Below are positions 19,682-30,075 of a stretch of DNA of 64,000 nt, piece after piece (position 1 is the first letter of the stretch; every line of letters begins with the position of its first letter). A program made the position numbers and the translations under genes. The notes under the pieces are model-generated. The model was given only the letters and a program-made list of their open reading frames with translations. It was not told the DNA's origin and did not search any database. Source of the DNA: Hondaea fermentalgiana (taxonomy: Eukaryota; Sar; Bigyra; Thraustochytrida; Thraustochytriidae); the NCBI GenBank assembly GCA_014084085.1, contig NPFB01000021.1, positions 261,334-325,333 on the forward strand, given 5' to 3'.

Positions 19682-20917
19682 ATGAAGGCCTGTGCACGAC
19701 GGTCGCTCGGCTGGCGCCAGCCCGTGGGCCCTCGACGCGCCTCAGATGCCGCGGGAAACCTGCTCGCAGGCTTTGTGACGCCCACGGCAAACCTGCCACG
19801 AAACGAGCAGGACCACCCGCCGCGCCGACGACGACAACGACGCGAACATGAGCAGGGTGATCAGAGAAGTCAAAGCAACGATCTCGACGCATTCGAGCTA
19901 GGAAATGTTGAGATCATGAGCGACGCCGTAGCTGCCGCAAGGCTGCTGATGCGCAGGCATCGCCAAGAACTAAGCTTAGTGCCCATCCCCGTAGCCTTTG
20001 TGCACCACGTGTATGGCGTTGTCGCACACCGAAGTGCAGTTGACCAGGAGATTCAAGAAGCACGGCAAAGCGGTGAGCTGCGCATGTACTTTATCAATTC
20101 TGGCAAAGCAGATCGCCTCGTATCTCTGGAAGCCGATTATCGCGCACTCGTGAGCAGGTTGGCTGATGACCTCCAGGCTTCAAACAAATTATCCGAGGCC
20201 ATGGCGCTGCGTAGATTCAGAGATCGCGTGCTTCCACGCTGTACGGCGCTTAGCATCTCGGACGAAGAGCTCACGCGACTGCTCGCGAGCAACCCGACAA
20301 AACCTGCGCGGCAACGCGAAGAACGCGCATCAGAAGCGGCCATCCGCGCGGACGATCAAGCGGCAGCGGCGCCGCAAGGGCTTCTGCGCAAATCGCCTCG
20401 CACCATTCTCTGCGAAGCGGAGCTCCTTGTGCGGCGCGTCGACGTCTTTGAAGCAAACAGCTACTGGATTACCATGCCAGGTCTCGGCCGCCTCGTCAAG
20501 CCAATGAAACGGGGCCGTAAAGCGCTCGTGGAGACGTTCGATAAGAAAAAGAACAAGGAGATGCTCGAACGTGACATCTTCCAGCTCGTCAGCATGCAAA
20601 GACGCAAGCGCAAGCGGCGGCGCACGGATCGAGACTACGGCCGTGACCTCGATGCTGGGACGGCTGGCCCAGGCGCAGCTGCCGGCGTGAGTATGCAAAC
20701 TACCAAGTTAGCCAAGGCCACGGAGGCGCTCGGGCTTGAGTTTCACATTAAAGACGCCGTGCAAGCGGGTCTCTTGCAAACTGTGCCGACGGGAATGGGC
20801 ATGTTGCTCAAGCTGACACCTCTGGCTACCGAGGTCAGTGCACAGCGGCCTGACGCCGCGCCTCGCTCTGCAAGCTCGCATCTCGCCTCTTTCCGCTCCG
20901 TGAATCGTCGTCGGTAG
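19682..20917 (+). CDS. STK19: STK19 homologue (winged-helix nuclear protein)
   Basis: STK19 was named a kinase but has no kinase fold. It is a winged-helix DNA-binding protein that works in transcription-coupled nucleotide excision repair. The 411-aa product matches STK19 in EIQEARQSGELRMYFINSG, WITMPGLGRLVKPMKRGRKA, the LERDIFQL block, and the C-terminal LGLEFHIKDAVQAGLLQTVP with GTLL-like GMLLKLTP. The N-terminal 75 residues are basic and disordered, and a Lys/Arg-rich insert (KRKRRR) lies between the last two winged helices. The ATG at 19682 is the first in frame; a TTG 42 nt upstream is not used. Family call is based on the conserved C-terminal blocks. Confidence 0.82.
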   Translation: MKACARRSLGWRQPVGPRRASDAAGNLLAGFVTPTANLPRNEQDHPPRRRRQRREHEQGDQRSQSNDLDAFELGNVEIMSDAVAAARLLMRRHRQELSLVPIPVAFVHHVYGVVAHRSAVDQEIQEARQSGELRMYFINSGKADRLVSLEADYRALVSRLADDLQASNKLSEAMALRRFRDRVLPRCTALSISDEELTRLLASNPTKPARQREERASEAAIRADDQAAAAPQGLLRKSPRTILCEAELLVRRVDVFEANSYWITMPGLGRLVKPMKRGRKALVETFDKKKNKEMLERDIFQLVSMQRRKRKRRRTDRDYGRDLDAGTAGPGAAAGVSMQTTKLAKATEALGLEFHIKDAVQAGLLQTVPTGMGMLLKLTPLATEVSAQRPDAAPRSASSHLASFRSVNRRR

Positions 20918-21131
20918 GGCCAAGTGGCTTGCTTATGTATATTACTACCTTTTTATTGGCCGGCCATTGCTGACTCGCTTGCTTGCTTCGAATAAGGTCA
21001 TGTTTGCTTGGAAGCCTCTTTGTTTTGTTCAGTTCTGATAGTACTTGGACAGAAGCTTACGTGAAATCGTGCTTTGCCTGGCGTAACGCATATTGCATGG
21101 AAAAACCAGGAAATTGAAGAAGAACATGAGC

Positions 21132-22301
21132 TCAACTTTGATTGCCCTCGAGTCTTGGATGCCTTGGCGCAAGCTTTGGAAGTGCGCGCAAGGCTGACGG
21201 GACCATATTTTCACTAACTTGAAGTCTATTTTGCGAGAAAAATGCAAAGGATAGGTTCTTGAGTTGACCCAGAGACGCCGGCAAAGCCCCCTCCAGCTGA
21301 TTGTGCGCAACGCTAATCCACTCTAGTTCAACAAGATCGCCGAGCGCATCGGGAATTGTGCCGCTCAGCTGATTATTCGCCAAGTTGAGCCATCGCAAGT
21401 TCGAGAGCATCGTGATGGCATCGAGACTGCCATTGAGTGCATTCATGCTCAGATCAAGGGCCCGCAGATTCGACAGAGCTCCCAGGTCGGTCAGACTTGC
21501 AAGCGATCCTCGAAGATGATTGCGGTCTAGACGGAGCGAGACGACATGACCTTTTTCGCACACTACCCCTTCCCATGGCAAGAGACATGGGTCGTCGGCA
21601 TCTTCAGGACGCGGGCGATCATAGCCGCCCTGAGCGGCGCGGGAGATGCGACGCCTTTGGCCAAGATTGTCGACCATCATCATCATCATCATCGTTTCAT
21701 CCTGGCCGCTCTCGAGACCCTCTTCCGTGCACTCTTGCTTGACTTGAGCATCGAGTGTCTCCCAACCAGCTTTGTGACGCCACAAAGTGGGACCGTTCAG
21801 GTTACGATAAAGTTGCGAAAGCGCAGCCTTCTCATTTGGCACACATGCACCAGAGGGTGCTTCCGGAGGTGGTCGCCACTTTAAGGCCTCTAGATCGACA
21901 AGAGGTTCATCGGGAAGCACTTTGAGATCAAACCGACCGTCTTCTGCCCCCCAGCGATACACGTTCCACTCGTCAGTGGCATCCCAGAGGACCCGAATGC
22001 CGCGCCTTTGCTCGTTTTTCCAGTCCACGACTTGGACCACGGTCCCGGGTCCAGGTGGGACTCCGTCCTGCCGGTACCAGACCCAGTCTGCGCCGCGGCG
22101 CACGCGTTGCCCGATCTGGAGGGGCTGCACGTCGGTCGCCGTCTCAAGGTTTTCCTCCGCCGCTGCTCCCTCGCGCGCGAGGGGCTTGCCACCTCGCGCA
22201 AAGCCTTCATGGTTCTCGCCAACGTTCGCCGCGGCTGCCGCCAACATGAGCAGACAGCACGAACCTCGCCATGCCGCGACGGCGAGGCTTCGCGGGCGCA
22301 T
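21132..22301 (-). CDS. Secreted or surface leucine-rich repeat protein with MIB/HERC2-like domain
   Basis: A 389-aa protein. It has an N-terminal signal-peptide-like segment (SCCLLMLAAAAA after a basic start) and then a domain with IGQRVRRGADWVWYRQDG, GTVVQVVDWKN and GIRVLWDATDEWNVYRWG, resembling the MIB/HERC2 fold. A plant-type LRR N-terminal cap follows (LYRNLNGPTLW, DPCLLPWEGVVCEKGHVVSL). About four LRRs come next (LRLDRNHLRGSLASL, LRALDLSMNALNGSL, LRWLNLANNQLSGTIPDALG, LEWISVAHNQLEGALPASLG). A Met run is encoded by a CAT repeat near 21680. The C-terminal 35 residues do not look like an LRR cap, so a 3' exon may be missed. The ligand is unknown. Confidence 0.75.
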   Translation of the reverse strand: MRPRSLAVAAWRGSCCLLMLAAAAANVGENHEGFARGGKPLAREGAAAEENLETATDVQPLQIGQRVRRGADWVWYRQDGVPPGPGTVVQVVDWKNEQRRGIRVLWDATDEWNVYRWGAEDGRFDLKVLPDEPLVDLEALKWRPPPEAPSGACVPNEKAALSQLYRNLNGPTLWRHKAGWETLDAQVKQECTEEGLESGQDETMMMMMMVDNLGQRRRISRAAQGGYDRPRPEDADDPCLLPWEGVVCEKGHVVSLRLDRNHLRGSLASLTDLGALSNLRALDLSMNALNGSLDAITMLSNLRWLNLANNQLSGTIPDALGDLVELEWISVAHNQLEGALPASLGQLKNLSFAFFSQNRLQVSENMVPSALRALPKLAPRHPRLEGNQS

Positions 22302-22588
22302 TGCTGGCCCAGCGGTGTCACCGCGCTAGCGCCCACGAGGCGTGCCAGCGAGCGAGCGAGCAGCTCTGCGCTGCACGGCGAGCCTTGCGATTGGTCGGGC
22401 CGCAAGAGAGAAAGAGGATAAAAATGAGATTTGCCATGGCGCAAAAAAACGAGACTAGTAACACTTGAGCATCTCGCTGCAGCGTATGTTGCAGACCTGT
22501 GATGATGCGTTACGGAAGTCTGCATAAATAATGATCTCGGTGAGTAAGTACGCGAGAAAGTAGGTGACGAGCGAGCTGGTCTGAGAGT

Positions 22589-23560
22589 CTATGGTCCGTC
22601 GAGATGGCGCTGAAGCAGATTGAGCGCTGCGACAATGACTTCACGTTTGGGCGCGTCAAAGACTTGCACGGCCGGACTTCCCTCTGTTGTTTCGGAGTCT
22701 TTGCCTGCAAGTAATGCGAGCACGCTTTGTGCCTGGGAGCGCAATTCACTCGATGACAAGAGGCCCGAAGAAACCTCATCGCCGCGGGGTGGACTGGTCG
22801 CTTGCAACACCTGACGAAAGAGAGCTTCGCCCCGTGAGCTCGATCGACCAGCTTGATCCAAATCGGCAGTCTCCAAGGTCGTGGCCGATGTGTTAGTCGA
22901 TGCGGTTGTGCTGTCGCTGTCATACCCGCTGCGCAGCGGTGTTCTCCAGCGAGACGTGCCCTTTGCTCGGGCAGCAGCGATGGCTGCGGTGGTTGTAGCT
23001 GCGTGGGATGGGCGCGACTGGCGACGCAATGCGCGTTTTCGGACCTGAAGATTATGACGTCGCTGTTGCTCTAGCTTTGTTGTCAGGAGGGCTACATCGT
23101 CATGAGCAAGTCGCATGAAGTCAGCAAATTCGCTCACAAGCTCGTGGCGTAGGAGCTCCGCATCCTGCGATCCAGAGCTCGCCGGCCTGGGCATTGGTGA
23201 TGATCCTTTTGTTGTTTTTGAAACGCGAGCATGCTCCTGGTTACGACGAGATGACGCGCGGCCACGACTGGAGAGACCGGCGCGTTCAAAGTGCTCAAAT
23301 GTAGCTCGAATGCCGCGTCCATTCTGTAGCATTGTCGAAGATAAGAGGCAGCGACCCATTTCGCCAAAGGGCTCAAGAGTATCGGAGTGCTTATATATCG
23401 ACACCGGGGCACTTGTTTCTGCCATAGCAGAGCTTTCCGAGCTGGCAGAAGGCTCCGGTGGCGCGTTTGCAGCTACGGGGACGGACGCAGACTTGGCTTT
23501 TGACGCATGGGAGGACCCTCTATTCGCCTTGTGTCCTTGCGAGCGTTTCTTCCGCGCCAT
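22589..23560 (-). CDS. Uncharacterised basic, Ser/Ala-rich protein
   Basis: No family recognised. The 323-aa product starts with a lysine-rich stretch (MARKKRSQGHK) and is mostly disordered. A likely helical core of about 60 residues (AELLRHELVSEFADFMRLAH, TTKLEQQRRHNLQVRKRALR) may form a coiled coil. A second helix is at the C-terminus (REVIAALNLLQRHLDGP). The ATG at 23560 was preferred over upstream open frame that lacks sequence character. It is head-to-tail with the LRR gene on the same strand, with 287 bp between them. Confidence 0.55.
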   Translation of the reverse strand: MARKKRSQGHKANRGSSHASKAKSASVPVAANAPPEPSASSESSAMAETSAPVSIYKHSDTLEPFGEMGRCLLSSTMLQNGRGIRATFEHFERAGLSSRGRASSRRNQEHARVSKTTKGSSPMPRPASSGSQDAELLRHELVSEFADFMRLAHDDVALLTTKLEQQRRHNLQVRKRALRRQSRPSHAATTTAAIAAARAKGTSRWRTPLRSGYDSDSTTASTNTSATTLETADLDQAGRSSSRGEALFRQVLQATSPPRGDEVSSGLLSSSELRSQAQSVLALLAGKDSETTEGSPAVQVFDAPKREVIVAALNLLQRHLDGP

Positions 23561-24325
23561 GGTGAGTCTGTCACGCGAAAGCTTGGAATTGCAAGTTGAG
23601 CAGCAAGGTCGTTCGCTCGCTCGGTCGTGCGGTCGTGGCGCAGCAGGGTGTCTGGTCTCCGCTGTGCGAACCACAGATGCCGTAGCGTGGTGCGATTCGC
23701 TGCGCTTGCAAGGTCAGCCTTGGCCCTCTTCAAGAGTCGAAGGGTGCAGGCAGAAGGCGGGATTCCGACATGCACTGCGATCACAGTCAATCGCGCTGCG
23801 CCGCGCGCGAAAGCGCAGGCCTTCCGCGCACAAGCAGCCGCGCAGCACAAAGTGAGCTTGAACTTTCAGCCCTCGCTCGTCTTCATCAAAAGATCCCCAA
23901 GCCGAAGCTCCACTTTTGTGGTGTCAAGTCATAATTGAGCGCGACGACAATCTGGAGTTACAGCAGAGGCAGTGAACGTCTTTGGTTTTGTGACGTCTCC
24001 TCTCTTGCGTCTTGTTGCGAATCCATGTCCAGAGGACTTCTTTGGCGGATGGATGACTCGGGTCTTATTGACGACTCTATCGTGAGACAAATGCTGGTCC
24101 TAGCATCTGATCCGTTAAAGCAAAAGGGGTTGCGCAGAAGACGTTGGCAGCCTTGACGAGGCTCGTTGGCATCTTCGTGAACATTCCACGCCAGACCTTG
24201 CTGGCGTCCACGGCGCGTGCAAAGGAGAGATAGCACGTGGTGATAATCAAGCGGTCTTGTCAGTGCCGCGGCGAGCCAACGCGAAGAAAGCTTAAACGTG
24301 GGGAAAGCTATTTGGGAACGAAGTC
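23561..24325. other. Divergent promoter spacer
   Basis: 765 bp between divergent start codons at 23560 and 24326. Short open frames only, without recognisable domains. Confidence 0.5.
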
Positions 24326-25322
24326 ATGCGGTGGCCAGATCGCGGTCGTCTCGCGGTCAAGGCTGAGGTGGACGTGCTGCGTGCCCTGCACCGGTCGCAG
24401 CGAAGCTGGGCTCTGCACAGAGCTCTTGCAAAGGTCACCTCGCCTCGAATTGGGGAAGACCTCATGAGCGGTGTTTTGATGGCGTCGATTGCAGCACTAT
24501 GGAAAGTGGGCTACCGATTATTTTGGGCATATCTCCTTGCTTCAGTGCTGGGCGCAGCCTCTCTTGCCAGCTATCGGGGCCCGAGGCCGGCGCAGGCAGA
24601 TATCCGCCTGCAGTCTCATTTCCGCGCGAGTGGCAACGCAGCAGTGTCTGGCTTGGTCCTTTTCGCGACCGTTCTTTTTGGTGAGCTGGGTATGTTGGCC
24701 GATTCATGGACCCAGAGCGCAGTCTGCGTCGCGGCGCTCTCCCTCTGTGCTTATTCGCGCCTCCTGGCAATGGCGCATTTCCCACATCAAGGTAAGTATC
24801 GACGTGCCGAGTTCCAGGAAACAACAAGACTCTCATCAAATTCTGACAAAATGGCCCCACGCCTTCTCTTTCTCGCTCTATATTTGGCCGATGCGGTCGT
24901 CGTATATGACAGTCTTGTTTTCGTCATTTCTAGGCTTCTTGGCAATAGCGTTAGAGCGCGGCTTTGCGACGAGGTTGCCGCTTTTGTCTGCGGGGCATCG
25001 ATTAGCAGCAGCTTACTTTGCAGGGATGATTGCGCTGGTTCTCCTGCTAGCACGTTTTGAAAGCGATGATCCGTCTGTGCGTCCCTTCAATCTTGCAAAG
25101 TATGAGTACAAACGGGTGCTTTATAACATCATGGATGGAGATGCTTCGCTCGACGAGCCGTCGAAGGGAACGCGTGGTATGAAAGCCCCTCACGCACCGC
25201 CTGCTCAAGATTCCTTTGTAAAACTCGTTAGATCCTTGGAGCGACGGTCCATGGCAAATGGATCGGGGGACGAATCACATGCAGAAAGGAGCTCGACTTC
25301 GACGATGTCGCTTCAGCCATAA
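24326..25322 (+). CDS. Multi-pass membrane protein, two exons
   Basis: Function not recognised. Exon 1 (24326-24791) and exon 2 (24934-25322) join in phase 1 to give 284 aa. The intron 24792-24933 has a GTAAGT donor and a pyrimidine-rich TTTCTAG acceptor. Hydrophobic segments occur in WKVGYRLFWAYLLASVLGAA, VSGLVLFATVLFGELGML, AVCVAALSLCAYSRLLAM and, after the junction, LAAAYFAGMIALVLLLA. The C-terminal tail of about 80 residues is hydrophilic (NLAKYEYKRVLYNIMDGDAS). A later ATG at 24464 (MSGVLMASI) is an alternative start just before the first membrane segment. Splicing is inferred from the frame change between the two hydrophobic halves and the matching phases. Confidence 0.65.
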
Positions 25323-25656
25323 TGGATCTAGCAAAACTTTTAAAATCAAAAATTTGTATCCTGTCGATCTTTTTTCTGGGAGGAGAAAAGAAAGAATTGA
25401 ATGGTATGCGCCTGGCTCCACTGGCAGGATGAACAGCACAAAATTCTCAATGAAATTAGAAGGAGAAACGACGACCAAGAGGCCTTTGAATCGACAAGCG
25501 CCTATCCAGTGGGGAAACAAAAAAAAAAGAGAGGGGTGCAAAGACAACAACGATTTCAACAACAAAACAGAGGTGACAGAATGACACGAGGGACGCGCGT
25601 TGTTTCCGAGTGAATAAAGAGAAAAGGAGAGCAGAGGAGGAAAAGATAAAGTCGCC
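25323..25656. other. Convergent 3' spacer
   Basis: A-rich, low-GC sequence between two convergent stop codons. No gene seen. Confidence 0.5.
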
Positions 25657-28341
25657 TCAAATGGAGTACGTGTCGTCCCCAGCGCCAAACTGCTTGCGGT
25701 TGGCCTTGGGCTTGCTGCGAAAGAAGATTGACATCGGGCGCGGTCCCTCCGCGGCAGCGATCGACTGCTTGAGGCCTCGGATCTCACTCTTGAGGGTCTC
25801 GGTCTCCTTTTGGAGCTGTGCAATCTGCTCAGGATCATGAGACGTCTGCGCCTGGGCGCGCACACGAAGAAGTTCCTCTTGCGAGCTCTGCAGACGCGCG
25901 ACGAGGTCGTCGCCTCCGTCCTGGTAGACCACATCGCGGTCAAGATTGGCGAGATTTCCCTCGTAAATGAATTTTTCGTCGCGACGCCAGCGACGGCGGT
26001 AGCGGAGCAAAAAGATGGCGGCAATGAGGAAGAGTCCTGCAGAGACGCCACCGCCAATGGCGGCGTTCATGGCTGCCTGCTGGTTTTCAGGTTCCGTGTT
26101 CGTAATTGGGTCCGGAGCGGGGGTTTCCACAGCTGGCGGGGGTGTGGTGACAACGGCCTCGGCTACGGTACCAAAGAAGCAGTACGTGGTGTTGCCACTC
26201 GCCTGGGTGGCGCTAGCCAAGCTTACGTCGGTGCTGTTGTCCCAAGTGAGATCGAGAGCACATCCCTTGCCATAGGTTGCAAAGAGGGCAAACGACACGT
26301 TAATGAGCTCCGTCTTAAGAACGGCAGAGTACGAACCATCTCCATTGTCGACGATGGTGGCTTCCTCAATGGTTGGCTCTGTGGCATTGTCGATGTAAAA
26401 GCCAGTCTCCACGTCGGGAATCTCGATGAAGAGCGCTGAAAAGGCATCGCTCTGACCTCCAAAGTCGATGGGGTACGTGCACACATCGTAGGTCTGGACG
26501 GTGAAGGTAACCTCAGTCTCTCCGTCGGCCGTGAGATTCTTAGGCACGGCATCAATGTAAATGTCTTCCGAATCGGTCTCGTTGTAGGCGATACCCACAG
26601 TCTTGATACTCCACTCCGTCACGCGCTGCAAAACAGGGACAGCGTCCACGGAGGATGTGAAGCCGATGTAAGCGCTCTTACTTCCAATGATGTTTTCCAC
26701 GCGGAAGCCGTACTGAGAGAGGAGAAGGTCTCCGCTTTCGTAGATTCTAAGAAGCTCGCCTTGTTCGAGGTATTCAATCGTGTAGTTGTAGAGACTCTTG
26801 ATCAAAGTGGTAGCAGATGACAGATAGAGGTCACTACTCGACGGAATGGCTGAGGAGTTTTCGACGTTGTAGCTAATGTACGAATCGGCTTCTGCGCAAG
26901 GTTCACCGTCGACGCGATCGACGCAGAGATCAACAGCAAATGCAATCGAGTTTTCAATGTTGCTGTAACCGAGACCAGCTCCCGTGGAGATGGGGATGTC
27001 CTCGAGACCAGCTTCGCGATTGTGAACAACAAAGGCAAATCCAGAAGTTTGATTCTCGGAGACTACGCTGTCGGGATCGATCTCGACAACGAAGTTCGCG
27101 ATAAAGCCGCCGACGAGATTATCTTTGTTCTTGTGGAAAGCATAGGTACTCGTGTAATCGAGGACGCCGTCGGTGATGTCGATGCCATCCGCAGTAACAT
27201 CGGCACCAGAGCTGATGGAAAACACTGAGGCCTGATCTGTGACTGAGGCGTCCGGAAAGCTGACCGTTTCGACGCCACTGTCCAGGACAGTGCAGGTGGA
27301 GGGGGGCAAGGTTGTGGGATATAGCGTTGGGCTAAGTGTGGGCAGTGGCGTGGGCTCAGGGGTAGGCGGAGCTATGGGGGCCCGCGTAGGGTTCTTCGTG
27401 GGCTGCTTAGTGGGCGACTCTGTCAAGCAGATGGCATCTCCAATAATCTCCTTGAGTTCCCCGGAAAAGTCTTGGAGTTGCCAGTTGGAGATATCAATGA
27501 GGCGGTAGTCGCTGTTGCTAAAGTCGCTAAAGAGGTTGGTGTTGGCTCCGGTGATTGCGCCATAGACAAGGAAAGTGTTTGAGGTGGCGGCAATCTCCCT
27601 GAGGCGGTCGCGCGCGGCCTCGCCACAGTCGTTTTGCCTGTTTCTATTTTCGACTCCATTACAACCCTGAAGACTTGTCCTGGTACCTCGATAGTTCGGT
27701 TCTCCGTCCGTGAGAAGGATGATGATGGTCATGGTATTAGCGTCGAACTCTTGCCGCCTGGCCAACCCCTTGCGGAGTGCATCGTCGATGTTTGTGCTGC
27801 CGCCCTTGCGTCTCAGCGAGTCTATTTTCGTCTCGAAGCCGCAAACGTTGTTGGTGAAAGTATCCGTATTTTCGTCTTCCACATAACGATGGAACTCAAA
27901 GTACGAAGTGTCCACGAGGGTTTTTTGGTCGGCGAAGGCCATGCTCGATGTAATTTGGATGGTGAGGTCCTTCATGTCATCGTAGTTGCTGGTACTGACA
28001 CTTCCGGATTCGTCCAGCAACCAGATGAGATTGAAGTCCTTGTTCCCGCAAGAGCTGTCAGCTTCGCGCACAATGCTTTGGTACGTGTAGCCGTTCTCGT
28101 AGCACTCCGTATTGGAGACCTTGCAAACTGGGCTTCTGTCAATATCGTAGAGGACACCGACGCAAGCACTGTCGCTTTCGCATGTCTCCTGGCAGGTGTA
28201 CAGGCAAGTGCCGGTGCCGAGGCTGGTGCCGCCGCCGCACGGGGCCGACGGGTTCGCGTACTCGAACGAGGTGGCCTCCGCGCGTCCCGCGAGCGCCAGC
28301 ACGCCCAGCAGCGCCGCGAGCGCCGCCCTGGCCTTGGTCAT
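25657..28341 (-). CDS. Type I membrane protein with PAN-like, vWA and lectin-like domains
   Basis: An 894-aa cell-surface protein. Order: signal peptide (ALAALLGVLALAGRAEA), a Cys-rich PAN/apple-like segment (35-98), and a vWA domain (about 103-300) with the MIDAS motif DESGS at 110-114 and TDGEPN further on. A Pro/Thr linker with PTxxPTxxP repeats follows (about 305-345), then a region resembling an L-type lectin fold (GFAFVVHNREAG, IAFAVDLCVD, AYIGFTSSVDA). Beyond that are an Ig/filamin-like segment (LTADGETEVTFTVQ, NGDGSYSAVL) and one transmembrane helix (IGGGVSAGLFLIAAIFLLRY, near residue 770). A basic tail with a coiled coil (LQKETETLKSEIRGLKQSIA) ends it. Probably adhesive, with metal-dependent ligand binding. 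The ATG at 28341 directly precedes the signal peptide; the frame continues upstream through low-complexity sequence that is not family-like. Confidence 0.82.
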   Translation of the reverse strand: MTKARAALAALLGVLALAGRAEATSFEYANPSAPCGGGTSLGTGTCLYTCQETCESDSACVGVLYDIDRSPVCKVSNTECYENGYTYQSIVREADSSCGNKDFNLIWLLDESGSVSTSNYDDMKDLTIQITSSMAFADQKTLVDTSYFEFHRYVEDENTDTFTNNVCGFETKIDSLRRKGGSTNIDDALRKGLARRQEFDANTMTIIILLTDGEPNYRGTRTSLQGCNGVENRNRQNDCGEAARDRLREIAATSNTFLVYGAITGANTNLFSDFSNSDYRLIDISNWQLQDFSGELKEIIGDAICLTESPTKQPTKNPTRAPIAPPTPEPTPLPTLSPTLYPTTLPPSTCTVLDSGVETVSFPDASVTDQASVFSISSGADVTADGIDITDGVLDYTSTYAFHKNKDNLVGGFIANFVVEIDPDSVVSENQTSGFAFVVHNREAGLEDIPISTGAGLGYSNIENSIAFAVDLCVDRVDGEPCAEADSYISYNVENSSAIPSSSDLYLSSATTLIKSLYNYTIEYLEQGELLRIYESGDLLLSQYGFRVENIIGSKSAYIGFTSSVDAVPVLQRVTEWSIKTVGIAYNETDSEDIYIDAVPKNLTADGETEVTFTVQTYDVCTYPIDFGGQSDAFSALFIEIPDVETGFYIDNATEPTIEEATIVDNGDGSYSAVLKTELINVSFALFATYGKGCALDLTWDNSTDVSLASATQASGNTTYCFFGTVAEAVVTTPPPAVETPAPDPITNTEPENQQAAMNAAIGGGVSAGLFLIAAIFLLRYRRRWRRDEKFIYEGNLANLDRDVVYQDGGDDLVARLQSSQEELLRVRAQAQTSHDPEQIAQLQKETETLKSEIRGLKQSIAAAEGPRPMSIFFRSKPKANRKQFGAGDDTYSI

Positions 28342-28451
28342 CCTCCTCCTCCTCCTCTTCCCGCTGGCTCGGCCCTCCTGCGCGCCGGCGCGCTCCCGGC
28401 CCGCGCCTCTCTCGGCCTGCGCCGCCCTTCGCACGCTCGCCGGCCGCTCAA

Positions 28452-28478
28452 TCGCTCGCTCGCTCGCTCGCTCGCTCG
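28452..28478. repeat. (TCGC)n tetranucleotide array
   Basis: Nearly seven perfect TCGC units. Confidence 0.85.
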
Positions 28479-29207
28479 ATCGGGCTCTGCCGCCCTTGAC
28501 CCGCGTTGCTCCGACGCCGGGCTCGCGGCGCGTGCACGCTTTCGATTCCCCCTTTGCCTCCCTCTCTGCCTCCCTCCGCACCGGCGGCTTCGTCGCGACT
28601 GCACTCGCGCTTCGCGTTTCGCTCCTCCCTCCCTCCCTGCTTGCTTGCTTCCTGCCCCGGTGCGGCGCGCGCCGCTTTCGTCGCACGAAGTCGCGAGCGA
28701 GCGAGGGAGCGGCGAGCGGGGGAGAGGCGCGTCGCGCGGCGCGGCCCGACCGCGGGCGGCCGGAGAGCAGCCGCAGCAGCAGCTGCAGAGCGGGGCGGAG
28801 CAGAGCAGAGCAGAGCGCGCTGCCTGTGCTGCACGTGCGGCGAGCGAGGGAGGGAGCACGGGCGGTGCACGCGCGGGAAAACGAAGGAGAGAATGAGGCG
28901 CGGATGGAGGATGAGGGAGGGAGGGAGCGGCGCGATGCAAGGACGCGTGGCCGCCGCGGCCGCGGGGGATGGCGGAGGGAGGGAAGGAAGGTGGCGATGG
29001 GACGGCCTCGATGCAGAGGCAGGGGGGAGGAGGGAGGGGGGAAGGAAAAAGGCCGAACGAAGACCGAATCCAGGCACGCGCTGCACGTGCTGCAGAGGCG
29101 AGCAGAAGCAGCAGCAGCAGCGCAGGCGAGGCCTTCTGCGTCGCGAGCAGCACAGCGCGCGACTGGGCAGCAGCGACGGACGCCGGCAGTCTCGGGCTGC
29201 CTGTCCA

Positions 29208-29210
<3 letters not shown>

Positions 29211-29246
<36 letters not shown>

Positions 29247-29281
29247 GACTGACCGTCTGTCTGTTTGTCTGTCTGTCTGTC
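29211..29281. repeat. (GTCT)n array
   Basis: Nine perfect GTCT units (29211-29246), a short interruption, and further copies to 29281. The same unit recurs as seven copies at 34475. Confidence 0.9.
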
Positions 29282-30075
29282 ACCAGTGCGGTCCCCATCA
29301 CTCGCACCATCCTCCGCCGTCAGTGTGTTTGTTTGTGCATACGCACGCACGCACAGACGAGACAGACACACGCACACGGGGGCTTCTTCGAAGGTCACTC
29401 CCGGCGCCACGGGCCGCTCGCGACTCCACGCCACGCGCATCCCAACGCGCGCCTGCGCGGCCTCGGCGCAGACTTTCGCCTCGCTGTCACGCGCGGCAAC
29501 CGACGGCGGCGCTCACAATCCGTGCAGGCGGCAGGCAGCTAGCTAGCTAGCTAGCATTGGCAGGCATCTTGCAGCTGCAGGCGGAGGAAGACAAGGGAGG
29601 GCGAGCTGTGGGGAGGCGACGAGGGGCGTGCCTGCTCGCCTCCGAGGCCGCGGTAAGGAGGGACCTAACTACCAGCAGCCTTGGCAGGCCAGAGAGACAG
29701 ACGGGGCGGGGGCCCAGGAGCGCGTTCTGGGCCGGCGCAGCGCCGCTGCAGCTGGCTGCTGCTGCTTGCCGCGAGGTTTGTTAGTGTTAGTGTGTGGTTG
29801 ACGTTACAGTCGACGAGACCATAAATCGGTGAGTTCGTGGAGACGCGACCGTGCGGAAGACGCCGCAATTGTCAAATTTCTGCGCGAGTTTTCTGCGCAA
29901 GTTTGCCCCCCGAGTAATAAATCAGTGCTAAAACGCACTTCAGAAATCCTCTCGCTCCTCGCAAGCGAGAAGGCATGAACACCACCCCTCCTCCCGAAGC
30001 AGGCCAAGGCGACGGGGCACGGGGCGCTCGCCTAGTGCCACGAGAAGGAGGAAGCAGTGTGCAGCTCTCATTCTT

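Larger units (their letters stand above)
28342..29974. other. 1.6 kb GC-rich divergent spacer
   Basis: Between the vWA gene and the sulfatase. It is built largely of simple sequence: TCGC units near 28452, AGG-rich stretches, and the long GTCT array at 29211. The many open frames are low-complexity shadows. No gene supported. Confidence 0.6.

Noticed and set aside
28342..29310. N-terminal extension of the vWA gene
   Set aside because: It precedes a clear signal peptide and translates simple repeats.
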